Source of the DNA: Planctomycetales bacterium
Lineage (GTDB): Bacteria > 4484-113
DNA: 64,000 nucleotides
NCBI GenBank assembly: GCA_030606285.1
Contig: JAUWGS010000005.1
Coordinates: 66,716-130,715, forward strand
Reading direction: 5' to 3'
A program made the translations under genes and the position numbers. Positions 43,362-52,707 of this stretch are shown piece after piece. Position 1 is the first letter of the stretch. Every line of letters starts with the position of its first letter. The notes under the pieces were generated by a model that was not told the DNA's origin, searched no databases, and worked only from the letters and a program-made list of their open reading frames with translations.

Positions 43362-44036
43362 CTACCAGGGCAGATAAAGAGGCATCTCTTCCCGCTTGAT
43401 GAAGCTAAACTTGAAATCGCCCACGGAGATGCTCACACCGCGCCGCACCTCGTAGCGCTCCGGCTCGAAGTACACTTCGCCGACGAAGCGGCAGTCAATG
43501 TTGAAGTACATGCCGTAGCCCTGGAAGGGGAAGAGCATTGTGTAGAGCCCCTCCTTCCGGTCGCAATATATTGCATAGGGATAAAGGGTTATCGAGGTTA
43601 CTTGGTCTATGTACGTAACGTAATGTTGCATCCGGCGCGTGGAGTACACAAAGACGCGCGACACCACCGCTGTGAGATCCAGGCCCTCTTCGGTGAAACG
43701 CCGCTTGCCCAGGCGCTTGCTCTGGCGGAACTCGATGTAGACTTCCTGGAAGTCGCGCTGGCCATCAACCCAGTCTCGCCACTCATAGTAGAAGTAGCGG
43801 TTGTTCACGATTGCCTTGGGTTTGCCCCGGCGTTCGAGCATTTCTTCAAGCGTGGTTGTCCCCGGAGTAATCCCGCGGAAGACTTTCACCAGGCTGGGCT
43901 CGTAGTAGTAGGGGAACGGGTAGTAAAACGCGCCGCCATGAGGCGCGGGTCTTATCCGGCTGTGCGATGGTGCAGCCGTCAACAATACGAACACCGTCGT
44001 CGCCAGCACTACCCAGAGACTGCGTGCACCCAGCAT
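43362..44036 (-). CDS. secreted hypothetical protein
   Basis: The 224-residue precursor has a signal peptide (LWVVLATTVFVLLTAAPSHS). The mature start is Pro/Tyr-rich (GGAFYYPFPYYYEPS). The motif ITPGTTTLEEMLERRGKPKAIV resembles the small outer-envelope SmpA/BamE-type start (G.t....v...lG.P), followed by a large beta-rich domain. The function is not known. TATAAT lies eight bases before the ATG, overlapping a GTAGGTGG sequence. It is divergent from the glycosyltransferase gene. Confidence 0.7.
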   Translation of the reverse strand: MLGARSLWVVLATTVFVLLTAAPSHSRIRPAPHGGAFYYPFPYYYEPSLVKVFRGITPGTTTLEEMLERRGKPKAIVNNRYFYYEWRDWVDGQRDFQEVYIEFRQSKRLGKRRFTEEGLDLTAVVSRVFVYSTRRMQHYVTYIDQVTSITLYPYAIYCDRKEGLYTMLFPFQGYGMYFNIDCRFVGEVYFEPERYEVRRGVSISVGDFKFSFIKREEMPLYLPW

Positions 44037-44044
44037 CCACCTAC

Positions 44045-44050
44045 ATTATA
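44045..44050 (-). promoter_or_regulatory. -10 box of the secreted hypothetical gene
   Basis: TATAAT on the minus strand with eight bases to ATG 44036, another near-leaderless layout. Confidence 0.45.
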
Positions 44051-44071
44051 CCGGCACATCCGGCCGCGTGC

Positions 44072-44077
44072 TAAACT
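44072..44077 (+). promoter_or_regulatory. -10-like box of the glycosyltransferase gene
   Basis: TAAACT, six bases before GTG 44084. No ribosome binding site is present. Confidence 0.35.
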
Positions 44078-44083
44078 TGCACC

Positions 44084-45163
44084 GTGCACGTCGTGCTGGA
44101 CGGTCAAGCGCTTGTGGGGGGGATACCCACCGGATTCGGCATTTACGCCAAACTCGTGGCAAGCGCGCTGGAGCTGATTGCAGGGCGTGAAGAGAGCTTT
44201 TCCCACAATATCGCCTATCCCCATCCCAGGGATAAGCCTCTAGCAAGCGTATGGCAGCGCGTGCTGTGGGAGCAATACATCCTCCGGTCAAAATGCCGCG
44301 AAACGCTTAGCCCTGCGCTGCTGCATTCCCCCTGTCTCGGCGCGCCGCTCTTCCCTCCCCTGCCGCTGGTATGTACCGTGCACGACCTCATCCTGCTCGA
44401 CGAAGAAATCCCCGGAATATTCGCCCGGGAGTACTTCACACGGCTCGTTCCCGCAGGCTGGCGACAGGCGAAACTCGTGCTCACGGACACTGAGCATGTC
44501 CGCCAGAAGGTCATCGAACGACTGCGCATCCCGGCGCATCGGATCGTATCCCTGCCGCTCTACAGCCGATACGAAAGCTCGCAGCCAAGATGGCAGCCGC
44601 CTGAAGGGCCGCCGCGCTTCCTGATGATTGGAACGGTTGAGCCGCGCAAGGGATTCACCACCGCCATCGGCGCACTCGCGCAATTGCCCGAGCCTTTGAG
44701 AAGCGATGCCCGCCTGGTGATAGCGGGCAAACGCACGCCGCACACGGTCGAGCTTATTTCGCTGGCGCAGCGGCTGGGAGTTCAGCAGTCGGTGGAGTTC
44801 ATCGATTACCAGCAGGAGCTTACGCAGCTCTACCTGGGCGCATCGGCACTGGTGTTTCCCAGCCTTGATGAGGGCTTTGGACTGCCGCCACTGGAGGCGA
44901 TGAGCTTAGGTGTGCCGGTTCTCATTAGCAGCATTGAGGTGCTCCGCGAAACTTACGAGCAAGTAGATGAAGTCACCAATCCAGGGATGTTCCCCGCCGG
45001 CAGAGAGAGCGCCCTTGCCGGGCTTATGCGGCAAGTCCTGGAGGACAGCGGTTTTACTGCGAGCCTGACGAGCTTCGGCAGCCTGATTGCCGGACAACTA
45101 ACACAGGAGAGATTCGCTGACGGCTTGCTCGCGGCATACCGCCGCGCGATAGAGAGGTCGTGA
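44084..45163 (+). CDS. glycosyltransferase family 4 (GT-B fold)
   Basis: The 359-residue enzyme starts HVVLDGQALVGGIPTGFGIYA, a GT4 N-domain glycine loop. The C-domain has FLMIGTVEPRKGFTTAI, the conserved sugar-nucleotide segment, and ALVFPSLDEGFGLPPLEAM, the E-x7-E motif of GT4 enzymes. It transfers a sugar to an unknown acceptor, probably in envelope polysaccharide synthesis. GTG start. The PaaK-like gene follows after 22 bases. Confidence 0.9.
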   Translation: MHVVLDGQALVGGIPTGFGIYAKLVASALELIAGREESFSHNIAYPHPRDKPLASVWQRVLWEQYILRSKCRETLSPALLHSPCLGAPLFPPLPLVCTVHDLILLDEEIPGIFAREYFTRLVPAGWRQAKLVLTDTEHVRQKVIERLRIPAHRIVSLPLYSRYESSQPRWQPPEGPPRFLMIGTVEPRKGFTTAIGALAQLPEPLRSDARLVIAGKRTPHTVELISLAQRLGVQQSVEFIDYQQELTQLYLGASALVFPSLDEGFGLPPLEAMSLGVPVLISSIEVLRETYEQVDEVTNPGMFPAGRESALAGLMRQVLEDSGFTASLTSFGSLIAGQLTQERFADGLLAAYRRAIERS

Positions 45164-45185
45164 TAGACTCATTACGAGGGGAACC

Positions 45186-46640
45186 ATGCCTGGAGATATC
45201 TTCTGGCGAAAGCGCAACCGCGCTGACCTGATCAACTGGCAGCTCGCAAAGCTACGCACTTTCCTGGCAAACCGCGTCCTCCCGTTCAACGATTTCTACC
45301 GCGAGCGCTTCAAGCAGGCAGGCGTGCAGCCCGATTCCTTCCAGGAACTCAAGGACCTTATGCGCCTGCCGCTAATGAGCAAGGCCGACATCGTGCCGGA
45401 TGCTGAGAATCCCAACCGCTACCGGCAAATCATCCTGCAACCCACGGAACAGCAGCTCAAAGAATCGCTCACCCTCGGTGACAAGGCCGTAATGCTGTGG
45501 CGCAAGCTGGGGCGCGGCCAGAGCTTCCGCGACCAGCTCTACGACGACTTCCTGCCGGTTCACCTGACATTCACCACCGGCCGCAGTGCGCTGGCAACGC
45601 CGGTGCTCTACACGAAAAGAGACGTGGACATTCTGAAACTGGCGGCGAAGCGTATCTTCGCCCTGAGCGGTATCACGCGCGGCGAGGACACTGGCGTCAG
45701 TGTATTCCCCTTCGCGCCGCATCTGGCGTTCTGGCAGGTGGCGTTCGCCGGATTCGAAGTCGGCCTACTGGTCGTTAACACCGGCGGGGGGTGTGCAATG
45801 GGAAGCCAGGGCATCCTGCGCCTTCTCGGCAGGTTGCAGCCAACTCTGCTCGTCGGCACTCCCGGCTACGTCTATCACCTGGTGCAGCTCGCCAGGGAGC
45901 AGGGGCGGAGCTTCCCCCAGCTGCGCACGATTGTGCTCGGCGCCGAGCGGGTCAACGAAGCCTACCGCGCCAAGCTCAAGGAGCACCTTGCGGACATAGA
46001 CGCTCCCGAGGTGAAAGTTCTCGCAACCTACGGCCTTACCGAAGCGAAGAAAGCCTGGATTCAGTGCGAGGAGGGCGGGCGCTACATTACGTACCCCGAC
46101 GTAGAGTTCTTCGAAGTCGTTGACCCCGACACCGGTGAACAGGTCCCCGAAGGCGAGCCGGGCGAAATTGTGCTTACTATGCTCGATGGCAGCGGCTCGG
46201 TATTCATCCGCTACCGCACCGGCGACCTGGTGACCGAGGGCATCGTGTATGAGCACTGCGACACCATCGGACGCGTCGCGCCGATGGTGGGCGCGGACAT
46301 CCGGCGCGCCAGCGAAATCCGCAAGGTCAAAGACACGCTACTCGACCTAAACGAGCTTCACCTGATGCTCCAGGGAATCCCGGAAATCCTCGAATGGCAG
46401 GTGGAGCTGCGCAAGCGGGACGACGACCCGTTCGGCCTGGACGAAATGTGGCTCAAGCTCGCGCTCAAGGAAGGCGTTGACCCCGAGTTCATGGAGCGGC
46501 AGATAAACGACGAGATGCACAACCGCTACGAGATGCACTTCGACCGCTTCTTGTTCTACAGCCGCGAAGACATCGCCAAGCTGCTCAAGCTCGACGACGC
46601 CCCCAAAGAACTCCGCATCGTGGACAACCGCCCGCGGTAG
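45186..46640 (+). CDS. phenylacetate-CoA ligase-like (PaaK/CapK-type) adenylate-forming protein
   Basis: The 484-residue protein belongs to the ANL superfamily. Its P-loop-like segment is HLTFTTGRSALATPVLYTKRD. VLATYGLTEAKKAWIQCEEG is the A5-type region, and GEIVLTMLDGSGSVFIRYRTGDL is the conserved Asp region. The canonical SSGTTG is altered to FTTGRS, so the carboxylic acid substrate may differ from phenylacetate. GAGGGG lies before the ATG. It sits after a glycosyltransferase, as CapK-like members often do in polysaccharide loci. Confidence 0.8.
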   Translation: MPGDIFWRKRNRADLINWQLAKLRTFLANRVLPFNDFYRERFKQAGVQPDSFQELKDLMRLPLMSKADIVPDAENPNRYRQIILQPTEQQLKESLTLGDKAVMLWRKLGRGQSFRDQLYDDFLPVHLTFTTGRSALATPVLYTKRDVDILKLAAKRIFALSGITRGEDTGVSVFPFAPHLAFWQVAFAGFEVGLLVVNTGGGCAMGSQGILRLLGRLQPTLLVGTPGYVYHLVQLAREQGRSFPQLRTIVLGAERVNEAYRAKLKEHLADIDAPEVKVLATYGLTEAKKAWIQCEEGGRYITYPDVEFFEVVDPDTGEQVPEGEPGEIVLTMLDGSGSVFIRYRTGDLVTEGIVYEHCDTIGRVAPMVGADIRRASEIRKVKDTLLDLNELHLMLQGIPEILEWQVELRKRDDDPFGLDEMWLKLALKEGVDPEFMERQINDEMHNRYEMHFDRFLFYSREDIAKLLKLDDAPKELRIVDNRPR

Positions 46641-46730
46641 CCGTTCCTCGAGCGTGTACTTAGCCCGAATAAGCGCAGAGACAGCCGGCTGATGTTCCCC
46701 CACCCCCTTACCGCACGGCGGCGCTTGGTT

Positions 46731-46736
46731 TATAAT
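46731..46736 (+). promoter_or_regulatory. -10 box of smc
   Basis: Perfect TATAAT 39 bases before the GTG start of smc. The reading frame is open upstream of it, but starts there would precede the transcript. Confidence 0.45.
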
Positions 46737-46775
46737 CGTGTACCGACACTCACGGGCGCATCGCCGGCTGAATAC

Positions 46776-49700
46776 GTGCTGAGACTAACGAAAATCGAGC
46801 TTACCGGGTTCAAGAGCTTCGCGCTGCCGACGGCCATCGAAACCGACAACGACATCCTCGGCCTGGTCGGCCCCAACGGCGCGGGTAAGAGCAACATTCT
46901 CGACGCCGTCCACTTCGCGTTCGGCGAGCAAAAACCCACGATGCTGCGCGTGGGACGTGTTTCCGATATCATCTTCGGCGGCGCCAAGTCCCATACCAGG
47001 CAGAACCTGGCGCGCGTGCAGCTCACCTTCGAGTACTTCGAGAAGGACGACGAAGAGCCGCAACTGGCGGAAGAGCTCCAGTTGATAACGCTGCCCGAGG
47101 AAGACGAGACGGTCGATTACGCTTCGCGCCCATACGGAAGCGAGGTCGGCGAGTTCGAGCCCGAACCGGAAACCGGGCCGGCGCTGGACGACGAGATTGG
47201 CGTCGCGGGCCTGGACAAGCTGCAGCCCGGCGACGTCATCACACTTACGCGCAAGGCCTATCGCGACGGGCTTTCCGAATACTCGCTGAACGGCAAATCC
47301 GTGCGCTTGAGCACCGTGGACAGGTTCTTCGCGCGCTTCCAGCTAGGACGCTACTCCGCTTTTTCCATCAACCAGGGCGAGGTGGAGAAGAAGCTGCTTT
47401 CCAGCCCGCGCGATATCCGCGAATGGTTGGGCGAGGCCAGCGGCGTGGCGCTGCTCCTGCGCGCGAAAGAAACGGTAGCCCGCAGGTTGCAGCGCAGTCA
47501 GCGCAATCTCACACGCATTAGCGACATTCTGCTGACGCTGCGCGACGACGTCAAGGCTCTAGGCGAACAGGCGGAAGACACTGAGCGCCACAACTACCTG
47601 GAGCAGCAGCGTCGGTGGCTGGCTGGCTACTTGGCGCGAGGACGCCTGCTCTCGGCTGCCGCGAAGGCGGAGAAAATCCGAGGCGAGCGCAGCAGCCATG
47701 CGCAGCGCCTGACAAAACTCGAAACCGATATCGCCGCGCGCCAAGCGGAGCTGGAGCAGGCCGAGCGAGAAGCCGCTGAACTGCTCGAACACGAACGGCA
47801 GATGATGGACGAGCTCAATGCGCAGCGCGACGCCCTCTCCCGCCAGCGCATCTCCGAAAGCGTTTTGCAGGAAAAACAGCGCAGCCTTACCTCCCGGCGC
47901 GATGAAGACGCCGGGCGGCTGGGTAGTGTTGAGCAGCGCACCGGTGAGCTTGCCGGGCGCTTTGAAAATTTACAGGGACGCGTGACCCGCAGTGCTGGCG
48001 CGCTGAAAAAAACCGGCGAAACGCTGCGCAACGCCGAAGAGCTTTTACTGCGGGAGGAAAATTCCGTCGTCTGGCTGAAAGACGAACTGGCTTCCGCCGA
48101 CAAGAAGCGCGTGGAGCTTGAGCAGGAGCTCGCCGTAACACGCGAGAAACTCGCGCACGCGCACCACGAGCGGACTCAAACAGACAGGAGGCTCGCCGGG
48201 GTGGAGAAGGAGCGCGAAGCCCGGGCCTCAGAACTCGCCCGCCTGAAGAGCGACAGCGACCAGCTCTCGCTCGATTTCGAGAAAAAGGAAGAGCGGCTGG
48301 CAACCGAAGAGCGGCGTCTGGCCGAGGCCCGCAAGCGCTACGAGGAAATCTCGAACGACCTGCGCGCAGCTGAAAAACAACTCGCCGCAGTCAACGAGCG
48401 GTCAGGCTATATGGCCGCGATGAAGAACACATACGAGGAACTCAAATCGGAGTTCTACACCCGCGACGCCGCTGCGTCACCGTCACTCACCCTGACGCCG
48501 CTGCTCGACCTCGTCAGCTTCGACGAGGAATGGGCGGACGCCGTCGAGCTTGCGCTGGGCGATGTGGCAAGGGCGCTCGTGCTGGCGGACGACGGCGGCG
48601 AGTCCATCATTGACGAACGCACGCTCCACGGCATCTTCATCGCGCCCGCAACTGCGGTAAGCTCCAGTGCGGATGCGCCCTGGGTGAGTCTCTGGAACCA
48701 GTTACACGGTGGCGCTGGCGTAATCGCGGCGCTTAGATCGTCGCTGGGCGAGATTGCCGTCGTGGAACGGTCTGACGAAGCCAGCGCGCTGCTCGCTAAA
48801 CACCCCACGCTCGCCGGCTGCATCATCCGGCCAGCCCTGACGCTGGTCACGCGCGGCGTCATCCGTAAGCCCGGAGCGCCCGAAACCTCGCTGCTCTTTC
48901 GCCGGCACGCCGAAATGCCCCGAGTGGATGAGGAAGTAATCGAACTCGCCGCCAAGCGCGCGCAGCTCGAAAAGCGGGTGCAGGAGCTCGAAGCCGAGCG
49001 CGACCGCTGGGCCAGCGAGTCGGTGCACTGGGACAAGGCGGTGCGCAACCTGCAGATGATGTCCCTCGACTTGCGGGGCAAGCTGTCCGAAGCCATCTCG
49101 CGCGAAGAAGGCATCATGACGGAGCGCGAGAGAATCGCCGAGGAGCATCGCGGCCTTGCCGCCAGGCGCGACGAGCTTGCCGCGCAGGAACGCGAACTGG
49201 ATACCCGCGCGAATGAACTCACGGCTAAGCTGAAGAAAATCTCCGCCGAGGCAACGCGCTCTTCGGAAAGCCTGCAGTCCACCGAGCAGGCGCTGGATGA
49301 GCGCCGCAAGGAAATACGCGAACTCGAAAAGGCACGGATGAAGCTGGCTACGGAGCATGAAGTGGCAGAAACCCAGTTCGCGAGTCTCACCCGCGAGCGG
49401 GAGAATCTCGAAGCCGAGCACGACCGCCTGTCCGCCGATCTCGACTCCGCCGCTGCCCAGCTAAAGGCCGTCTCGGACGAGCAAAAGGAGCTGGCCACGG
49501 AGCTGAAAAAGGCGGAAAAGCGCATTGGCCGCTTGGAGAAGGATGCGGAGAAGAGAGCCGCCGAGCAAAGCAGCCTTACCGAGCGGCGCGAGCGCATCAC
49601 CACCGAAATCCAGTCGCTTACCGAGAACCGGCTGCGGCTTGAAACATCTTCTGGCGATTACCAGGAGCGGCTGTGGGAAGTCGAGAGCGAAGTATCCGAG

Positions 49701-50570
49701 ATTATCCGGGAGATTCACGGAAACCTCGGCATCTCCATAATCACCATGATGCACGAGCTGGCGCAGGACGCCGTCCGTCCCGCCGTGCAGCCCGCCGACT
49801 TCTTCCCCCGGTTCGCAGCGGCTGAATCGCCCGCCGTCACAGAAGACGTGGCACAGGAAAGCGCACCCTTGCTCGACTACCACAAGCTGACCGAAAAGCA
49901 GATCCGCGAGGAACTCGGCAGGATCGAGCGCGCGCTGGCTAACCTGGGCGAAGTCAATCCGCTCGCGCCACGCGACTTCTGCGAGCGGCACGAGCGCCTC
50001 CAGTTCCTGACGCAGCAGGAACAGGACCTGAAGCTGGCGATTGAGGATATGAAAGAAATGCTCGAGAAGCTTGACCGCCAGACGCGCGACCGTTTCGCCA
50101 GGAGCCTGAAGCTCATCGAGGGCAAGTTCAACGAGCTCTTCATGCGGCTCTTCGGCGGCGGGTTCGCGCGCTTCAAACTTACCGAGCCCGGCGACCTTAT
50201 CGAGTCCGGCGTGGAAATAGAAGTCCAGCTTCCCAACGCGCGGCGCCAGAACATCAAGGCCCTGTCCGGCGGCGAGCGCAGCCTGCTCTTCATCGCCCTC
50301 TTCATCGCTGTACACATGGTGCGGCCGGGAAGCTTCTGTGTGCTCGACGAAGTTGACGCTTCATTAGACGACGTAAACATCGTGCGGCTGTGCCAGTTGC
50401 TGGAAGACCTTTCGCAGCGTGAGCAGTTCCTGGTCATCACGCACAACAAGCGCACGATGAAGGTGATGCAGCGGCTCATCGGCGTCGTGACGCAGCCGCG
50501 CGGCATCTCGCGCGTGATTGAAGTATCGCTGAAGCAGGCCGAACGTTACGCGGACAAGGGTGCGGCGTGA
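46776..50570 (+). CDS. smc: chromosome segregation protein SMC
   Basis: The 1264-residue ATPase folds chromosomes with ScpA. It begins LRLTKIELTGFKSFALP and has Walker A GPNGAGKS at 32-39. Two long coiled-coil arms flank a hinge at about residues 570-700 (LTPLLDLVSFDEEWADAVELALGD). The C-terminal signature and Walker B are ALSGGERSLLFIALF and CVLDEVDASLDD. GTG 46776 matches the family N-terminus. The N-lobe has an unusual acidic insertion of roughly 60 residues (about 95-155, EDDEEP.., EFEPEPETGP) before TLTRKAYRDG. Its stop overlaps ftsY. Confidence 0.96.
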   Translation: MLRLTKIELTGFKSFALPTAIETDNDILGLVGPNGAGKSNILDAVHFAFGEQKPTMLRVGRVSDIIFGGAKSHTRQNLARVQLTFEYFEKDDEEPQLAEELQLITLPEEDETVDYASRPYGSEVGEFEPEPETGPALDDEIGVAGLDKLQPGDVITLTRKAYRDGLSEYSLNGKSVRLSTVDRFFARFQLGRYSAFSINQGEVEKKLLSSPRDIREWLGEASGVALLLRAKETVARRLQRSQRNLTRISDILLTLRDDVKALGEQAEDTERHNYLEQQRRWLAGYLARGRLLSAAAKAEKIRGERSSHAQRLTKLETDIAARQAELEQAEREAAELLEHERQMMDELNAQRDALSRQRISESVLQEKQRSLTSRRDEDAGRLGSVEQRTGELAGRFENLQGRVTRSAGALKKTGETLRNAEELLLREENSVVWLKDELASADKKRVELEQELAVTREKLAHAHHERTQTDRRLAGVEKEREARASELARLKSDSDQLSLDFEKKEERLATEERRLAEARKRYEEISNDLRAAEKQLAAVNERSGYMAAMKNTYEELKSEFYTRDAAASPSLTLTPLLDLVSFDEEWADAVELALGDVARALVLADDGGESIIDERTLHGIFIAPATAVSSSADAPWVSLWNQLHGGAGVIAALRSSLGEIAVVERSDEASALLAKHPTLAGCIIRPALTLVTRGVIRKPGAPETSLLFRRHAEMPRVDEEVIELAAKRAQLEKRVQELEAERDRWASESVHWDKAVRNLQMMSLDLRGKLSEAISREEGIMTERERIAEEHRGLAARRDELAAQERELDTRANELTAKLKKISAEATRSSESLQSTEQALDERRKEIRELEKARMKLATEHEVAETQFASLTRERENLEAEHDRLSADLDSAAAQLKAVSDEQKELATELKKAEKRIGRLEKDAEKRAAEQSSLTERRERITTEIQSLTENRLRLETSSGDYQERLWEVESEVSEIIREIHGNLGISIITMMHELAQDAVRPAVQPADFFPRFAAAESPAVTEDVAQESAPLLDYHKLTEKQIREELGRIERALANLGEVNPLAPRDFCERHERLQFLTQQEQDLKLAIEDMKEMLEKLDRQTRDRFARSLKLIEGKFNELFMRLFGGGFARFKLTEPGDLIESGVEIEVQLPNARRQNIKALSGGERSLLFIALFIAVHMVRPGSFCVLDEVDASLDDVNIVRLCQLLEDLSQREQFLVITHNKRTMKVMQRLIGVVTQPRGISRVIEVSLKQAERYADKGAA

Positions 50571-51568
50571 TGCGGCTATTCGGCAGGCGCGACAGGAGGA
50601 AGCAAGACGCGAGTCCAGCAGAGCGCGCCGAAAGGCTCTCCCGCTGGCGCAAAGGCCTGAACCGCACTAAAGCGAGCTTCTCCGGCTTCCTGCAATTTGT
50701 TGCGACGGGCGAGGCGGAACTGGGCGAGGAGTACTACTCGGAGCTCCACGACGCGCTGATTCTGGCCGATATCGGCGCAGCGCTCGCGGAGAAAACGGTC
50801 TCGTGGTTACGAACCACATCAAGCGAACAGGGAGTAAGCAGTTCGGAAGTTGCGCGACAACTGCTTAAGCAACGGCTCACCGAAATGCTGGCAACCGAAG
50901 AGCCCAAACCGCTCTTCGCGGACGAACGGCTCAACGTGATCCTCTTCGCCGGCGTCAACGGCACCGGAAAAACTACGATGCTCGCCAAGATTGCCCGGCT
51001 CCTGCTAGACGAGAACTTAAGCGTGGTCGCGGCGGCGGCGGACACGTTCCGCGCGGCGGCGGTGGAGCAGCTCTCCATCTGGGGGCAGCGCGTGGGCTTC
51101 CCCGTCATCACCGGCGCGCAGGGCGCAGATCCCGCAAGCGTGGTCTACAACACGGTCGAGCACGCGCTGGCGCAGGGAAAACACGCGGTGCTTATTGACA
51201 CCGCCGGCCGGATGCAGACGAAAACGGCGCTGATGGATGAGCTTTCAAAGATCGGCCGCGCCGCCCGCAAAGTCGTCGAGAAGCGCGGCGAGGATCCGGA
51301 CGAAAAGCTGCACGAGGTGAACCTGCTCGTGCTCGACGCCACGACGGGCCAGAACGCAATCTCGCAGGCGAAGCTGTTTTCCGAAGCCATCGCCCTTCAC
51401 GGCCTGGTGCTCAACAAGATTGACGGAACCGCCAAGGGCGGCGTCATCTTCCCGGTCGTGGCGACGGCGCAGGTGCCGGTAATGTTCCTGGGCGTGGGCG
51501 AAGACGTAGATGACATCGTGGAGTTCGACGCCGCTGAGTTCGCAAGCGCGCTGCTGGACAACGACTAA
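50570..51568 (+). CDS. ftsY: signal recognition particle receptor FtsY
   Basis: The 332-residue SRP GTPase delivers ribosome-SRP complexes to the membrane. The N-domain is LSRWRKGLNRTKASFSGFLQ. The G-domain has G1 FAGVNGTGKTTMLAK, the insertion box DTFRAAAVEQL, G3 IDTAGRMQ, G4 LNKIDGTAKGG and the closing FLGVGEDVDDI. The ATG overlaps the smc stop (TGATG), giving the common smc-ftsY operon. There is no membrane-targeting acidic A-domain, as in the short forms. Confidence 0.97.
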   Translation: MRLFGRRDRRKQDASPAERAERLSRWRKGLNRTKASFSGFLQFVATGEAELGEEYYSELHDALILADIGAALAEKTVSWLRTTSSEQGVSSSEVARQLLKQRLTEMLATEEPKPLFADERLNVILFAGVNGTGKTTMLAKIARLLLDENLSVVAAAADTFRAAAVEQLSIWGQRVGFPVITGAQGADPASVVYNTVEHALAQGKHAVLIDTAGRMQTKTALMDELSKIGRAARKVVEKRGEDPDEKLHEVNLLVLDATTGQNAISQAKLFSEAIALHGLVLNKIDGTAKGGVIFPVVATAQVPVMFLGVGEDVDDIVEFDAAEFASALLDND

Positions 51569-51637
51569 TGCTTGCCCACCTACTTCTCCCTGTTCTAGAG
51601 TCGCGGCTTTCCAGTCGCGATTTGAACCTGGAGTGGT

Positions 51638-51683
51638 GACCTCCAGGTCGCCACACCGCTGCAAATCGCGCGACCTGGAGGTC
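51638..51683. repeat. inverted repeat GACCTCCAGGTC/GACCTGGAGGTC
   Basis: Twelve-base perfect inverted arms at 51638-51649 and 51672-51683 lie in the ftsY-lipoprotein gap, next to CGCGATTT/AAATCGCG copies that extend the stem. This is part of the 392-base intergenic stretch after ftsY, otherwise filled with palindromes and no convincing gene. Confidence 0.75.
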
Positions 51684-51813
51684 GCGCGTCCGGTATGCAA
51701 GTAGCCGGTGGCGCAGGCGCTTGCCCGCCACGTATAATACTGAGTACGCCGGGCGCGCCGTCGCCGTAGCGCTATGGCGCGTCGGCGACTCACCAGTCCG
51801 GCTCTTCATCTTC

Positions 51814-51887
51814 TGTAGGGCGGGGACCTGTGCCCCGCCGTCTGTGATTTCTTTAAATCAACGGCGGCCATAAATGGCCGCCCTACA
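51814..51887. repeat. palindromic element TGTAGGGCGG...CCGCCCTACA
   Basis: A 74-base element with perfect 10-base terminal inverted repeats. Inside are GGCGGGGACCTGTGCCCCGCC and GGCGGCCAT-AA-ATGGCCGCC hairpins. Its left end and at least ten bases of flank are identical to the element inside the cyclase gene at 38719. Confidence 0.88.
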
Positions 51888-51934
51888 GTGCCGCTCCGAA
51901 TCGCCACACCTTTGCCACATCCCGAATATCCAGC

Positions 51935-51940
51935 TATAAT
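51935..51940 (+). promoter_or_regulatory. -10 box of the lipoprotein gene
   Basis: Perfect TATAAT, followed by GGAGG at 51951-51955 and ATG 51961. Confidence 0.5.
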
Positions 51941-51960
51941 CAGCATCAGCGGAGGTTGTT

Positions 51961-52620
51961 ATGATTGAGCGCATTACTATGCTTGCGTGCTGCGCAGTGA
52001 TTGTGCTGCTGACGTGCTGCGGGATTTCGCCCGAAGAGCGGCTGAAACTCGTCGCCAACGGAGAGCTCATTCCTTACGTGTATTACGACGTGGACGACGT
52101 CACCAAGGAACGCCTGGAAACGGTGAGTGTTGAGCTTACTTACGACCCGGCGACCGACGAGCTTTCCGGCCCGTTCTGGTGCCTTGACCTGTCCGCGCCG
52201 CACGAAGAAGACATCGTTGCAGCGCTGGAGGGCCGGGGCGGCGCAGACGAAATCGAGCTCCACTTCGGCGCTAACAAATACTGGGACGAGGACCAGCACG
52301 GGTTCTACTTCACCCGCGTCGAAGACACGAGCGTGCGCGACGAGCGCGGCAAAAAGCTGATCAGCCTGCAACTGCGCCCGCTGGTGCACATCCCTATGGA
52401 CGAGCTTCGCGGCCGCCTGCACGAGCTGGTAGCCCCGGTAGATGATAGTGTTGCGGCCGCGTCGTGCTGCGAGACCGGCAGGCTTGGGCCAAGCGACATC
52501 TACTCGCCGCTGTGGCTCATACGCAATCCCTCCCGCAAACGCGCGCACCTCGCTCTCATTGACGAAGGCGAATCCGTGAGCAGGTTCCTTATCGCCCTCG
52601 GCGCGAAGGAAGAGAAGTAG
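51961..52620 (+). CDS. putative lipoprotein of unknown function
   Basis: The 219-residue precursor has a short hydrophobic signal (MLACCAVIVLLTCCGIS) with a lipobox-like LLTC|C. The mature part has YDVDDVTKERLETVSVELTY and a beta-rich body, ending SPLWLIRNPSRKRAHLALI. A clear ribosome binding site and TATAAT box support the start. A diverged copy of its last 40 codons lies at 54891-55013, beyond the HD/YwgA genes. Function unknown. Confidence 0.7.
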   Translation: MIERITMLACCAVIVLLTCCGISPEERLKLVANGELIPYVYYDVDDVTKERLETVSVELTYDPATDELSGPFWCLDLSAPHEEDIVAALEGRGGADEIELHFGANKYWDEDQHGFYFTRVEDTSVRDERGKKLISLQLRPLVHIPMDELRGRLHELVAPVDDSVAAASCCETGRLGPSDIYSPLWLIRNPSRKRAHLALIDEGESVSRFLIALGAKEEK

Positions 52621-52707
52621 TCGCGCTAGCAAACGATTACAGAGATACAAAGCGGGTTTTAGGTTGATATTGAGCCGAGCACACAGGGCTTAGCTTATTG
52701 TGAGACA

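Noticed and set aside
48455-49603. 382-codon minus-strand open frame inside smc
   Set aside because: A Ser/Arg-rich product of the kind produced opposite high-G+C coiled-coil genes; smc is unmistakable on the plus strand.
51721-51740. TATAAT at 51733 as the promoter of the 51961 gene
   Set aside because: The box is real, but another TATAAT at 51935 lies at a better distance and the first is separated by the palindromic element.
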